Assembly (NCBI RefSeq): GCF_019429335.1
Contig: NZ_JAHYJB010000005.1
Span: forward strand, 1-64,000
Direction of reading: 5' to 3'
Source of the DNA: Sulfurimonas sp.
GTDB lineage: Bacteria > Campylobacterota > Campylobacteria > Campylobacterales > Sulfurimonadaceae
DNA length: 64,000 bases
Positions 26,909 through 35,673 of the stretch are shown here, piece after piece. The notes beneath the pieces are model-generated. The model was not told the DNA's origin, did not search any database, and worked only from the letters and a program-made list of their open reading frames with translations. The translations under genes and the position numbers were made by a program. The first letter of the stretch is position 1. The number at the start of each line of letters is the position of its first letter.

Positions 26909-26956
26909 ATTATTTTATTATTTTATTATTTTATTATTTTATTATTTTATTATTTT
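26909..26956. repeat. Six perfect tandem copies of an 8-bp unit (ATTATTTT)
   Basis: Six head-to-tail copies, then a partial ATTA, lie 19 bases upstream of the candidate hip operator and -10 box. Changes in copy number would alter the upstream promoter spacing in 8-bp steps. It is not a CRISPR array: there are no spacers. This is the main structure in the 412-base gap 26851-27262. Confidence 0.9.
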
Positions 26957-27152
26957 ATTACAATATATCGTAAATACAAGATTATAAATACAAATATTTG
27001 TTTAAAGTATGCTTAGTGCAATATAACTTAAATTATAACTTTAAATTACAGCACTGCAAATTAACCATGAGTTTTTTGAAATAGTAAACCAAGATGAACC
27101 TCATTAGTTCTTAGAAATGACATTAAAAATTTCCTTTTCTTTCATTATACAC

Positions 27153-27181
27153 TTGATTCATCTCTCTTTTTTGCATATACT
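27153..27181 (+). promoter_or_regulatory. Promoter of the peroxidase-cytochrome operon
   Basis: TTGATT (27153-27158) and TATACT (27176-27181) are separated by exactly 17 bases, an unusually complete -35/-10 pair for this genome. It lies 81 bases upstream of the peroxidase ATG. Confidence 0.6.
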
Positions 27182-27204
27182 TAAGGCAAAAAAGGGGATT
27201 TGAC

Positions 27205-27246
27205 ATGTTAAAAATACTTTTTAGAACTTATGCGCCTCTTGTTTGA
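27205..27246 (+). CDS. Possible 13-residue leader peptide before the peroxidase gene
   Basis: ATG at 27205 opens MLKILFRTYAPLV then TGA. It is preceded by AAGGGGA at good spacing and lies inside the 5' leader of the peroxidase transcript. No attenuator structure is obvious, so a regulatory role is only a suggestion. Confidence 0.3.
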   Translation: MLKILFRTYAPLV

Positions 27247-27262
27247 GCAAGGACGCAGCTAG

Positions 27263-28453
27263 ATGAAAAAGCTCCTATTTTACTCCATTATAATCGCTTT
27301 TGTAGCAGTTGCCTCTATGATAATTGTATCAGCCGTCGTGCCGCCAAAAGATATCCCGATATACAGTGACGATGAATTAAGAGAGATGGCAATAGGCAAA
27401 GGACACGGCTCCTTTCCATCTACGTTTGATGGACTTTTAGAGCTTGTGGACGATGCTTCCAACCCAATGACTGTAGAAAAAATCGCTTTGGGTGAAGAGC
27501 TTTTTTTTGACACTAATCTCTCAAAAAGTAAAAAAATAAGCTGTGCAACATGTCACTCGTTTGACAGAGAGCTTAAAAACAGCGGCGCTTTGGTAAAAAT
27601 GCTCACAAAACAGAGTGATAATATTACGGATTGTGCGGCTTGTCATCTGCAAGACCAAAGCGGAGTTGATAGATTTACTTTTGCTCAGGGTGATGCGGGC
27701 GCGATGCATCCATATCTTTTAAATACGCAGTCTGTTTTGAATGTAGGATTTGCCAAGTATTACACGTGGAGCGGCGAGGTCGGCAGTATTAAGGAGCAGA
27801 GCGAAAATTCCTTTTTAGCTTCTCATAAGATGAATATGACACCGGAAGAGCTTGAGTCAAGAGTAAATGAGAGCGCAAAGTATAAAGAGATGTTTGCCGA
27901 GGTATTTGATGGTGGCATATCGCTTGAGAATGCTGCTAAAGCGATAGAGGTATATGTCAAGACATTGGTGACTAGAGCGCCTTATGACAGTTTTTTAGAG
28001 GGTGATAACTCTGCAATAAGTGATGAAGCAAAAAGGGGTCTGGCAAATTTTATAAGTTTTGGATGCAAGGGGTGTCACAACGGCATAACCTTTGGCGGTC
28101 ATACGATTCAGCGCTTTCCGCTTAGAGAGTTTGCACAGCTTTACGACATAGAACCAAATTTCGAGGTAGTTCCTCAAATAAAGAGATTTGACAGAGAGTT
28201 CCCTTTTGAAAACAGCGGCGGCTTTTTAGGAAAAGACAAAGAGCATCTCTTTAGGGTTCCAATCCTCAGAAACGTAACGAAGACATCACCCTATTTTCAT
28301 AACGGAGCAGTCGCAAAGATAAGAGAAGCTGTAAACATTATGGCAAAACATCAGCTTGGGCGCAACCTGACTACGGTTCAGATAGATGAGATAGTGGCAT
28401 TTTTAAGAACGTTAGAGGGTGAGATAGTAGATTATAAAAAGGAACAAAGATGA
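27263..28453 (+). CDS. MauG/cytochrome-c-peroxidase-family protein with three haem motifs
   Basis: A 396-residue periplasmic protein, anchored or exported by an N-terminal hydrophobic helix (about 5-24). It carries CXXCH haem sites at residues 94 (CATCH), 124 (CAACH) and 268 (CKGCH). The usual MauG/CcpA plan has two; the extra site lies just after the first. The region EHLFRVPILRNVTKTSPYFHNGAVAKIREAV is typical of the family (near 330-360). It likely reduces peroxide with electrons from the quinol or cytochrome pool, but MauG relatives have other oxidative roles. It heads a three-gene operon with 4-nt overlaps. Confidence 0.88.
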   Translation: MKKLLFYSIIIAFVAVASMIIVSAVVPPKDIPIYSDDELREMAIGKGHGSFPSTFDGLLELVDDASNPMTVEKIALGEELFFDTNLSKSKKISCATCHSFDRELKNSGALVKMLTKQSDNITDCAACHLQDQSGVDRFTFAQGDAGAMHPYLLNTQSVLNVGFAKYYTWSGEVGSIKEQSENSFLASHKMNMTPEELESRVNESAKYKEMFAEVFDGGISLENAAKAIEVYVKTLVTRAPYDSFLEGDNSAISDEAKRGLANFISFGCKGCHNGITFGGHTIQRFPLREFAQLYDIEPNFEVVPQIKRFDREFPFENSGGFLGKDKEHLFRVPILRNVTKTSPYFHNGAVAKIREAVNIMAKHQLGRNLTTVQIDEIVAFLRTLEGEIVDYKKEQR

Positions 28454-30258
28454 GAAGAGTCTTTGTAAAAATTGCTCTGTTTGCAATGTTTTTATCCGGT
28501 ATCTTTATGTATGAGCCTCTTAGACTTTCTTGGGAGAACTTTAGGGTTGTTCAGCCTCTTCATGTAGTGGGCTCAATCTTGATAACGCTCTTTTTTATGA
28601 ACTCTTTTGTTTATCGTCATATACGCAGATATTTCTTTATAAAAAAGATAAACAGTGTAGAGGGGTGGCTTTTGCTTTTATCTTTTATTTTGGTTATTCT
28701 TAGCGGTGTGTATCTCTTTTTGGTAGGCAACCGTGGCGGAGATATGCTTGGAATAATCTCTTTTAATATTCATCTTTTTGGCTCGTTTGTTTTAATAGCT
28801 CTTTTTTTATGGCATGTAGTTATGGCAAAGAGGCAAAATATGCAGCCGCTGGCTCTGTTCGTTGTTATTTTATTCTCATATCCGTCCGTTTCATACAGCA
28901 AAATTACTGACCTCTCGCTTCTGGAGATAGAGAAAAAAACAGCTGTTTATCACAGCGAGGATTGGACCTCTTCTGCAAAATGCAAATCTTGCCATAACGA
29001 GATTTTTGAGCAGTGGAGCAACTCAAACCATAAACATATGGCTGGCTCAAATCCATACTATATGGTTATGGAGACGCTTGCGGGAGAGGTTGAAGGGCAG
29101 GAGTTTCGCAAATGGTGTATGAGTTGTCATAATCCAAGTGCCCTATCTTTAGGTCACCCAAAAACAACGCATGCAATGGATGGCAACTTGGTAAGTAACG
29201 AGCACTTTGAGGGCGGCGCAAAAACACTTCTAAATGATTTTAAAGAGCATGGCAATTTTAGAGTTGAAGAGGGTGTTTCGTGTATAACATGCCATCAAAT
29301 AACAGAGGCAAAGAGCAAAGGCAATGCTTCGTTTACGCTCTCATTGGAGAGGGAGAAGTATCTGTTTGAAGAGTCTAAATCTGATTTGGGACGCTGGTTC
29401 GGCGAAAAACTTATCAATTCAAATCCTAAAGTGCACAAAGAGAGCTACTCTAAGGAGCTTTATAAAGAGAGCCGTTACTGCGCCTCATGTCATGACGAGT
29501 TCCATCCGCAAAACGGTATAAAAATAGTCTCAACTTACGAGGAGTGGGAGAAGTCGCCGTTTAACAATCCAAAAGATAAAACTAAGCATAAAAGCTGCAT
29601 AGAGTGTCACATGACCTATATGAAAGATGGTAAATTTTCACCGCTGCGCAGCGCTTCAACTGATGGCGGAGTTATAAAAGATGATGTGAAAGTTCACTAT
29701 TTTGCAGGCTCAAACCACTTTTTAGCAGGGCTTAGAGATAAAGAGCATGAAGAGCAGACGCTGCAACTTCTTAGAACTTCGGCAAAACTTGATGTTGATA
29801 TAAAAGAGGGAGTTTTGGAAGTGGGGGTTAAAAATGTAGGTGCAGGGCATCATCTCCCTACCGGTGTGGCTGATTTTAGAGAGCTGTGGCTTGAGGTTGA
29901 GGTCAAAGATAGAGATGGCAGCGTAGTTTTCTCAAGCGGCAAACTAAAAAGTGACGGCAATATAGAGGAGGGTAGCAGACTCTTTCAAAAGGTTTTCGGC
30001 GATGAGAACTCCAAACCCGTCGGGCTTCTTTTTTGGAAGTACAAGAGACTTCTAAGCGACACGAGAATACCGGCAGGAGAGAGAAGAGTCGAGAAGTTTG
30101 AACTCCCAAAAGGCACAAAAAAGTTTCTACATGTAGATGTGAAACTAAACTTTAGAATCTACCCGCAGTGGGTAACGGACGCTGTAAGAAAGGTCTTTCC
30201 GGTTCTTTTAAATCCGAACGTAGTTGAGCTTGCAACTGTGAAGAAAGAGTTTAAGTGA
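28450..30258 (+). CDS. Membrane-anchored five-haem cytochrome c
   Basis: A 602-residue protein. The N-terminal 130 residues hold four hydrophobic helices (about 7-23, 37-55, 72-92 and 104-125) with His residues, resembling a small cytochrome-b-type membrane domain. The rest is periplasmic with CXXCH motifs at residues 178 (CKSCH), 223 (CMSCH), 278 (CITCH), 344 (CASCH) and 383 (CIECH), like the cytochrome c554 type of multihaem proteins, then a C-terminal beta-rich domain with no haem (about 430-600). It probably moves electrons between the quinone pool and periplasmic acceptors, perhaps the peroxidase encoded upstream (overlap ATGA). The partner is inferred. Confidence 0.8.
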   Translation: MRRVFVKIALFAMFLSGIFMYEPLRLSWENFRVVQPLHVVGSILITLFFMNSFVYRHIRRYFFIKKINSVEGWLLLLSFILVILSGVYLFLVGNRGGDMLGIISFNIHLFGSFVLIALFLWHVVMAKRQNMQPLALFVVILFSYPSVSYSKITDLSLLEIEKKTAVYHSEDWTSSAKCKSCHNEIFEQWSNSNHKHMAGSNPYYMVMETLAGEVEGQEFRKWCMSCHNPSALSLGHPKTTHAMDGNLVSNEHFEGGAKTLLNDFKEHGNFRVEEGVSCITCHQITEAKSKGNASFTLSLEREKYLFEESKSDLGRWFGEKLINSNPKVHKESYSKELYKESRYCASCHDEFHPQNGIKIVSTYEEWEKSPFNNPKDKTKHKSCIECHMTYMKDGKFSPLRSASTDGGVIKDDVKVHYFAGSNHFLAGLRDKEHEEQTLQLLRTSAKLDVDIKEGVLEVGVKNVGAGHHLPTGVADFRELWLEVEVKDRDGSVVFSSGKLKSDGNIEEGSRLFQKVFGDENSKPVGLLFWKYKRLLSDTRIPAGERRVEKFELPKGTKKFLHVDVKLNFRIYPQWVTDAVRKVFPVLLNPNVVELATVKKEFK

Positions 30259-30635
30259 AAATATTCTTAGTTTTGTTTCTGATGGCAGGAGCGCTTTTTT
30301 CGGAGCACATAAGATGGAGCAACGATTTCGACAAAGCTTTGTTTAAAGCCAAAGAAGAGAAAAAAGAGATAATGCTTTTAGTCTTAAAAAAAGAGTGCGT
30401 GGAATGTAAAAAAGTTTTTGTTGAAGTTTTTAATGACAAAGAGGTGCAAGAGAAAGTAAACAGAAAATATATTGCCGTTGTTGCTTTTTTTGAGCATGAG
30501 AACAGCTACCCCGTAGAGCTTTTTTATACGCAAAGCTTTCCGACTATATTTTTTGTCTCAAGCAAGGATGAATCTTATCTGCAAAAACCTCTAAGGGGCT
30601 ATTTTAAGAAAGAAGAGCTTTTAAAAAGTCTTTGA
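30255..30635 (+). CDS. Periplasmic thioredoxin-like protein
   Basis: A 126-residue protein with a signal peptide (about 1-16) and a thioredoxin fold. The N-terminal strand-helix carries the redox pair in KKECVECKKVFVEVF (CVEC), and the cis-Pro is in SFPTIFFVS. It starts at GTG overlapping the cytochrome stop (GTGA). Such proteins often keep haem-binding cysteines reduced, so a maturation role for the upstream cytochromes fits. A weak hairpin (TTGATT/AATCAA) follows at about 30632-30656. Confidence 0.75.
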   Translation: MKIFLVLFLMAGALFSEHIRWSNDFDKALFKAKEEKKEIMLLVLKKECVECKKVFVEVFNDKEVQEKVNRKYIAVVAFFEHENSYPVELFYTQSFPTIFFVSSKDESYLQKPLRGYFKKEELLKSL

Positions 30636-30663
30636 TTTAGAACTATAAAGAATCAAGTTTTGG

Positions 30664-31275
30664 TTATGTAAGCCGTGGCAGATGCCACCCTCGCTTATAG
30701 GCTAGAAGTCTTAACGCTATGCTAAAGAGTGCGGTTGCAAGGATGCTGAACTCGTTTATAGCATTAAAGAGATCTAAAAATCCTAAGATAAGAGCGACAA
30801 TAATCGCTATCGAGCCGTAAAAGTCGCTGATAAGAACAGTTGGCACCTGATTTATCATGATGTCTCTTGTAACTCCGCCGCCAACAGCCGTGATAAAGCT
30901 CAGAATTACTATGCCGAAAAAGTTGTACTCTGCGTTTATGGCTAAAAGAGCGCCTGCTATACTAAAGGCTACAAGCCCGATAGTGTCGCTTATTACAAAC
31001 ATCCACTTTCTCTCGATTGAGCTCTCTTTGTATAGTTTAAATATATATGCAACAAAAATAGTCACCATGAGCGTTATTGCCGGATAAAAAGAGGTAAAAG
31101 CAAAGGGTGCAGAGTTAAGTATAGCATCTCTGATAATACCGCCGCCAAGGGCTGTTAGCGTTGAAGCTATAAGTATGCCCAAGATGTCGAGATTGTTTTT
31201 AATAGCAATTAGAAAACCGCTTATGGCAAAGGCTGTAATGCCTATAATGTCTGCAAATATGAAATATTCTGGCAT
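30664..31275 (-). CDS. TRIC-like/UPF0126 membrane protein
   Basis: A 203-residue protein with two homologous three-helix units: LTALGGGIIRDAILN near residue 42 and FITAVGGGVTRDIMIN near 128 are the paired glycine-rich signatures of the trimeric intracellular cation channel (YadS/YicG) family. About six to seven transmembrane helices are present. The ligand is not established for most bacterial members; a K+ or small-molecule channel is inferred. It follows the carbonic anhydrase gene directly, with no gap. Confidence 0.83.
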   Translation of the reverse strand: MPEYFIFADIIGITAFAISGFLIAIKNNLDILGILIASTLTALGGGIIRDAILNSAPFAFTSFYPAITLMVTIFVAYIFKLYKESSIERKWMFVISDTIGLVAFSIAGALLAINAEYNFFGIVILSFITAVGGGVTRDIMINQVPTVLISDFYGSIAIIVALILGFLDLFNAINEFSILATALFSIALRLLAYKRGWHLPRLT

Positions 31276-31803
31276 CTATTTTTGATAGTGTGATTTAAAC
31301 TCTACATAGCGCGATGCAGAAGCATACAGCTCTTTTACCTCTTCATCGGTGAGCTCCCTGATAAGTTTTGCAGGGCTTCCCATGATAAGCGAACGTGGTG
31401 GGAAGATTTTGTTTTTTGTCACCAATGCGCCGGCTCCCACGATCGACTCCTTCCCGATAACCGCACCGTCAAGTATTGTCGCGCTCATCCCGATAAGAGA
31501 AGCGTCTTCTATTGTGCAGCCGTGAAGCATTACGCGGTGACCTATTGTTACGTCATTGCCGATGATAGTCGGATGTCCGTCGCTTCTGTCCGCTTTTTTG
31601 TGATGTGTTACATGTACCATGCTCAAATCTTGTATGCTGACTCTGTCGCCGATTTTTATATAGTGTACGTCGCCTCGCACAACAGTTCCAAACCAGATAG
31701 AGCAATCCTCTCCACATGTAACATCCCCGATAACGTCTGCTGAAAGCGCTATCCAGCTATTTTTACCTATTTTTGGTTCCATGCCTTTAAAATCGTACAA
31801 CAT
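31276..31803 (-). CDS. Gamma-class carbonic anhydrase-like hexapeptide-repeat protein
   Basis: About 175 residues of left-handed beta-helix with repeating hexapeptides (VIGDVTCGEDCSIWFGTVVRGD and so on). The three zinc-type His are visible in HVTHHK, TIGHRV and MLHGCTI, as in YrdA/CaiE/gamma-CA proteins. ATG 31803 is preferred over the longer frame to 31818 because it starts at MLYDFKGMEP, follows GAGGATGAG and clears the ppk stop by one base. It could hydrate CO2, but many relatives have not been shown active. Confidence 0.8.
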   Translation of the reverse strand: MLYDFKGMEPKIGKNSWIALSADVIGDVTCGEDCSIWFGTVVRGDVHYIKIGDRVSIQDLSMVHVTHHKKADRSDGHPTIIGNDVTIGHRVMLHGCTIEDASLIGMSATILDGAVIGKESIVGAGALVTKNKIFPPRSLIMGSPAKLIRELTDEEVKELYASASRYVEFKSHYQK

Positions 31804-31804
31804 A

Positions 31805-33904
31805 TTACTCATCCTCACTAAATATTTTAGCAGCCAGCTGCTCGATTGAGCTAGCCCTCTCTTTTGCCGCAGATTTTGTAACCCTGTTTACGTAATCCTC
31901 TAAAAGCACATGGTTATTTATAACTTTAGTGCCGTCATTTTTTACCTTTATGTATGAACCGTCACTCTGAAGTTCGTGTGCTAAAGCATTGTCGGCGCAC
32001 TGAAGTTTAAGAATCTGTATGATTTTTTCTTTGGCTTTTGGATCTTTTATTGCAGTTAAAAGCTCTATGCGTCTTGTAAGGTTTCTAGGCATCCAATCTG
32101 CGCTTGAGATATATACACCTGTATCATCATTTTTAAAGTAGAATGCTCTTGCGTGTTCTAGGTATTTTCCAAGGATTGAGATAACTCTTATGTTTTCGCT
32201 TATACCTTCTATTCCCGGTTTTAGACAGCAGATGCCTCGAACAATCAAATCGACCTTAACACCTGCTTGGCTAGCTTTATATAGAGCCTTTATCACGTCG
32301 TCATCCACAAGCGAGTTCAGCTTTGCAATAATGCGACCGTCTGCTTTTTTTCTCGTCTCGTTTTGGATAAGAGAGAGTATTTTTGGTTTAATCTGTGATG
32401 GCGACATGTAGAGCTCGTTAAGCTTCCCTTTTTTGCTAAAGCCTGTTAAAAAGTGAAAAAATCTCGTCATGTCGCTTGTTATTTCGTCTTTAGAGGTAAG
32501 ATAACTCATATCCGTATATATTTTTGAAGTGGCAGGGTTGTAATTTCCGGTTCCAAGATGTGCATACTGCTTTAGTTTGCCGTTTTTCTTTCTTGTTACA
32601 AGTGTTGCTTTGGCATGAACTTTAAAGCCTTTAATACCGTAGATAACATGCGCGCCCGCTTTTTCAAGCGCTTTTGCCCAGATAAGATTGTTCTCTTCGT
32701 CAAACCTTGCTTTTAGCTCAACCATAACGGTTACTTGCTTGCCGGATTCACTCGCAGCCATAAGTGCTTTTACGATCGGGGAGTCCGTTCCTGAACGGTA
32801 AAGAGTCATCTTAATTGAGACGACGTCAGGGTCTTTTGCAGCTGTTTGGATAAGCTTTACAACCGGATCAAAACTCTCATATGGATGATATAGTAGGATA
32901 TCCTGTTTTTCAAGTGTAGCAAAAATATTATCACTGCTGTCTAACGGCGGGAGAGTTTTTGTCTTGAAAGATTCTGCAAGGAGATGTGCAAAGTGCTTGT
33001 TTGAGACTATCTGCCAAAGGCTTGAGAGATTTAAAAATGTGTGAAATTTAAATATATCATCTTTATAGACGTTAGTGTGGCGATTGAAAAAGTTTACTAT
33101 CTCCTCGTCACCGTCACTCCCTATTTCAAGTCTTACCATCGCCCCTTTTCTGCGAAGTTTAAGTCCCTCTTCAAGAATTTCCAAAAAGTCATCAGCCTCT
33201 TCTTCCTCTATCTCGATGTCTGCATTTCTTGTGACCCTGAAAGAGGCATATTTTATAAGAGAGTATCCAGGAAAAAGATCATCTACGTGTTCTGCGACAA
33301 GACTCTCGATAGGAATATAGATGTTGTTCTCAAGCTCGACAAATCTATCTAAAACCCTTGGAATTCGGATGATTCCAAATCTTTCAATAGTTTTGTTATC
33401 GCTGTCTCTTAGCTTGACAATAAGTCCGAAACTAAGGTTGTTTAGGTGCGGAAAGGGGTGGGTCGCATCAACGGCAATTGGAATGATTACGGGATAGATA
33501 TTTTCGTTAAAATATTTGTGGAGGTAGTGCTTTTGGTGCTGATTCACCTCGCTGTAAAGCCTTATGCTGATACCCTCTGCTTCAAGTTTTTTCAAAATCC
33601 CGCTCATACAGTGCTCAATTACCTGCTGCTCTTGATGGAGATATTTTCTTATTTCACGAAGCTGTTGAAGCGGTGTAAGTTTATCCGCGCTCGAGACTAT
33701 GATGCCTGCGGCAAAGAGTTTTTTTAGCCCAGCCACCCTAATCATGTAAAATTCATCTAAGTTTGTTCCGTAGATGGCTAGAAATTTAAGGCGCTCTAAA
33801 AGTGGAAGCGACTCATCTTGCGCCTGCTTTAAGACTCTTGTATTGAAATGAAGCCAAGATATTTCACGGTTGTTATAGAGGTCGGGATTTTTGAGATTTA
33901 GCAT
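31805..33904 (-). CDS. ppk1: Polyphosphate kinase 1
   Basis: A 699-residue enzyme that polymerises the gamma phosphate of ATP into polyphosphate. The family N-terminus REISWLHFNTRVLKQA is clear. The catalytic half has KVHAKATLVTRK near residue 430 with the phosphohistidine, followed by the conserved YAHLGTGNYNP. A second His region lies near EHARAFYF. Length is standard (about 690-720). It starts a minus-strand run of ppk, carbonic anhydrase and TRIC-like protein. Confidence 0.95.
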   Translation of the reverse strand: MLNLKNPDLYNNREISWLHFNTRVLKQAQDESLPLLERLKFLAIYGTNLDEFYMIRVAGLKKLFAAGIIVSSADKLTPLQQLREIRKYLHQEQQVIEHCMSGILKKLEAEGISIRLYSEVNQHQKHYLHKYFNENIYPVIIPIAVDATHPFPHLNNLSFGLIVKLRDSDNKTIERFGIIRIPRVLDRFVELENNIYIPIESLVAEHVDDLFPGYSLIKYASFRVTRNADIEIEEEEADDFLEILEEGLKLRRKGAMVRLEIGSDGDEEIVNFFNRHTNVYKDDIFKFHTFLNLSSLWQIVSNKHFAHLLAESFKTKTLPPLDSSDNIFATLEKQDILLYHPYESFDPVVKLIQTAAKDPDVVSIKMTLYRSGTDSPIVKALMAASESGKQVTVMVELKARFDEENNLIWAKALEKAGAHVIYGIKGFKVHAKATLVTRKKNGKLKQYAHLGTGNYNPATSKIYTDMSYLTSKDEITSDMTRFFHFLTGFSKKGKLNELYMSPSQIKPKILSLIQNETRKKADGRIIAKLNSLVDDDVIKALYKASQAGVKVDLIVRGICCLKPGIEGISENIRVISILGKYLEHARAFYFKNDDTGVYISSADWMPRNLTRRIELLTAIKDPKAKEKIIQILKLQCADNALAHELQSDGSYIKVKNDGTKVINNHVLLEDYVNRVTKSAAKERASSIEQLAAKIFSEDE

Positions 33905-33952
33905 TACTAAAAAACTCCATATAATTATTTTTATAACTTAATTTATCATGCC

Positions 33953-33970
33953 AAACGAACATGTCCGTTT
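33953..33970. repeat. Palindromic repeat, family 3, copy b
   Basis: AAACG and CGTTT flank a palindromic ACATGT centre in the ppk-lnt gap (33905-34063). It matches 10815-10832 at 14 of 18 bases. A second hairpin follows at 34000-34017 (TTGCCT/AGGCAA, six-base loop). Confidence 0.65.
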
Positions 33971-34063
33971 AGCTACACTAGCCACTGTGGCGCCGAAGCT
34001 TGCCTTTAACGAGGCAATAGGCACCTTGTAGTTTTTTAAGATGCCTATTATATCAAATAAAGG

Positions 34064-35302
34064 TTACTTTATGATTCCGGTTCCGCGCCAGTTTGCCGAA
34101 TGATAGACGGTTGCGTCGTTTTTTCTTGCATAAAAGCGTATCAGAAGTTTTTGAAGAGTTGGCTCTATGGATGGGTAGAACCAAGCATTATTGCTTATGG
34201 CGATTACAAAATCGACATCGCCCCTATATATCTCTTTTCGCGAGGCTTCATAGCATATCGCATTTCTGAACTTTACGCCTTTTATAACAAAATCCGTAGG
34301 CGTTGAAGCTGTCTTAAAGTCCGTTGCTCCAGCAAAAAAGATATCGTTTATAAACTCTTTTGCAAATTCAGGCAGAGGGATATACTCTCCAAATGGAACC
34401 AAAATCATCTTTTTAGCCACCTGATACTCACCGCCCTCAAACATGTATGTTACATTATAGTGGAGATAATCCTCTATTATTAGAGAGCCGGCAACAATAG
34501 ATATATCGTGTGAAAGCGTAAGCAACTTCTCTCTGATGCTTGTCGCCATGTTCATATAAAAAGGAAATACAGACTCCGGCAGAACTGCTACATCATACCC
34601 TTCATTTGTCGCATTTTCAATCTCTTTATATACCATTTGAAGCGTCGGCTGTAGAGTCTCTTTTTGCCATTTTTGATCCTGCTTTATGTCGGTGGCTATA
34701 AGTTTTATCTTAAGCGGAGCATCTTTTTGAACGGGAGAGTTAAAGTTAAAAGCCAATATAAGCAGCAAAAGCGGTGCAAATCTATAGGGTCTTTTAAGGT
34801 ATCTAACTAGAGTAAGAGCCGCTAAAACAGCTGCAAAATGGTACTTGAAGATGCCTATGTAGCTATCCACGAAAAGAAGCTCTATCTGCATCCAGTTGAA
34901 GTCCATCGGCTCAAAAAAAGTTAGCCCAAAGAGCAGAAGGGCTCTTATCACCGTGCTGTTTGTAAGTGCCAAAACCCCAAAAAATAACATGTAGATAATT
35001 GCAAAGGCAAGTGTGATAAAAGGCTCCATATAGCCTACACCGTTGTATTTAAAGCTGTAACCTATCCAGTAAAACCATAAAATTCCTATAAAAAATCCAG
35101 CAGTCAAGACGGCTCTTTTTGGCATGTACAAAAGGAGAGCCAAAGAAAGAATACCAAAGATTGTGTTTAGTGCTTTTATGGTGATGCCGAAATGTTCTAG
35201 ATAGAGAAATGCACTAAAAAGAAGTGAAGTTACAACTCCAAGCGTCAAGTCAAAAAGTAGGTGATTATAGGAATTTCTGATATTTTGTATTTTTTCAACC
35301 AT
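34064..35302 (-). CDS. lnt: Apolipoprotein N-acyltransferase
   Basis: A 412-residue inner membrane enzyme that adds the third acyl chain to lipoproteins. About eight hydrophobic helices occupy residues 12-185, followed by a periplasmic nitrilase-type domain with the catalytic Glu in VLPESVFPFY near 232, Lys/Glu in KKMILVPFGEYIPLPE and the nucleophile Cys in NAICYEASRKE near 350. It is shorter than E. coli Lnt (512), as in Helicobacter and relatives. It is divergent from yajC. Confidence 0.9.
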   Translation of the reverse strand: MVEKIQNIRNSYNHLLFDLTLGVVTSLLFSAFLYLEHFGITIKALNTIFGILSLALLLYMPKRAVLTAGFFIGILWFYWIGYSFKYNGVGYMEPFITLAFAIIYMLFFGVLALTNSTVIRALLLFGLTFFEPMDFNWMQIELLFVDSYIGIFKYHFAAVLAALTLVRYLKRPYRFAPLLLLILAFNFNSPVQKDAPLKIKLIATDIKQDQKWQKETLQPTLQMVYKEIENATNEGYDVAVLPESVFPFYMNMATSIREKLLTLSHDISIVAGSLIIEDYLHYNVTYMFEGGEYQVAKKMILVPFGEYIPLPEFAKEFINDIFFAGATDFKTASTPTDFVIKGVKFRNAICYEASRKEIYRGDVDFVIAISNNAWFYPSIEPTLQKLLIRFYARKNDATVYHSANWRGTGIIK

Positions 35303-35358
35303 TTTTCGCAGCTCTGTTTTTTGATGCGAATTATATCAGTATTCAGTCTTTTATTAAT

Positions 35359-35374
35359 ATACTTTTTGTACAAT
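35359..35374 (+). promoter_or_regulatory. yajC promoter (-10 TACAAT)
   Basis: ATACTTTTTGTACAAT is followed by GCCCCCAATTTATT. The same arrangement, with only a few changes, lies at 40053 upstream of the DUF6394-like gene. TACAAT is 33 bases before the yajC ATG. Confidence 0.6.
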
Positions 35375-35406
35375 GCCCCCAATTTATTCAAAGGAAACTC
35401 GTACTC

Positions 35407-35673
35407 ATGGAAATATTAAGTCAGCTATTACCGTTTATATTTTTAATTGCAATTATGTATTTTGTAATTATTCGCCCTCAGCAAAAAGAGGCAAAAAACA
35501 GACTAGAGATGATTCAGGCTCTAAAAAAAGGTGACAGAGTTGTTACAACAGGCGGAATTATCGCAACGGTATATAAAGTTGAAGAGCAATTCTTAAGCGT
35601 TAAAATTAACGAAGAGACGACTGTTAAAATAACAAAAGAGGCAGTTGCTAGAAAGTACGAGGATGAAGCTTAA
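35407..35673 (+). CDS. yajC: Preprotein translocase subunit YajC
   Basis: An 88-residue single-span membrane protein: hydrophobic helix about 6-24, then YFVIIRPQQKEAKNRLEMIQAL and a basic cytoplasmic tail with GDRVVTTGGIIATVYKV, the YajC signature. It is an accessory of SecDF. AAAGGAAACTCGTACTC precedes ATG. It overlaps secD by 11 bases. Confidence 0.95.
   Translation: MEILSQLLPFIFLIAIMYFVIIRPQQKEAKNRLEMIQALKKGDRVVTTGGIIATVYKVEEQFLSVKINEETTVKITKEAVARKYEDEA

Noticed and set aside
26909-26956. Tandem repeats that might look like a CRISPR array
   Set aside because: The units are 8 bp and directly adjacent with no spacers, and no cas gene is present.
27061-27123. A 20-codon ORF on the minus strand (MSFLRTNEVHLGLLFQKTHG)
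   Set aside because: It has a fair ribosome site and faintly recalls the end of GxxExxY-type proteins, but is too short and has no context, so it is not listed as a gene.
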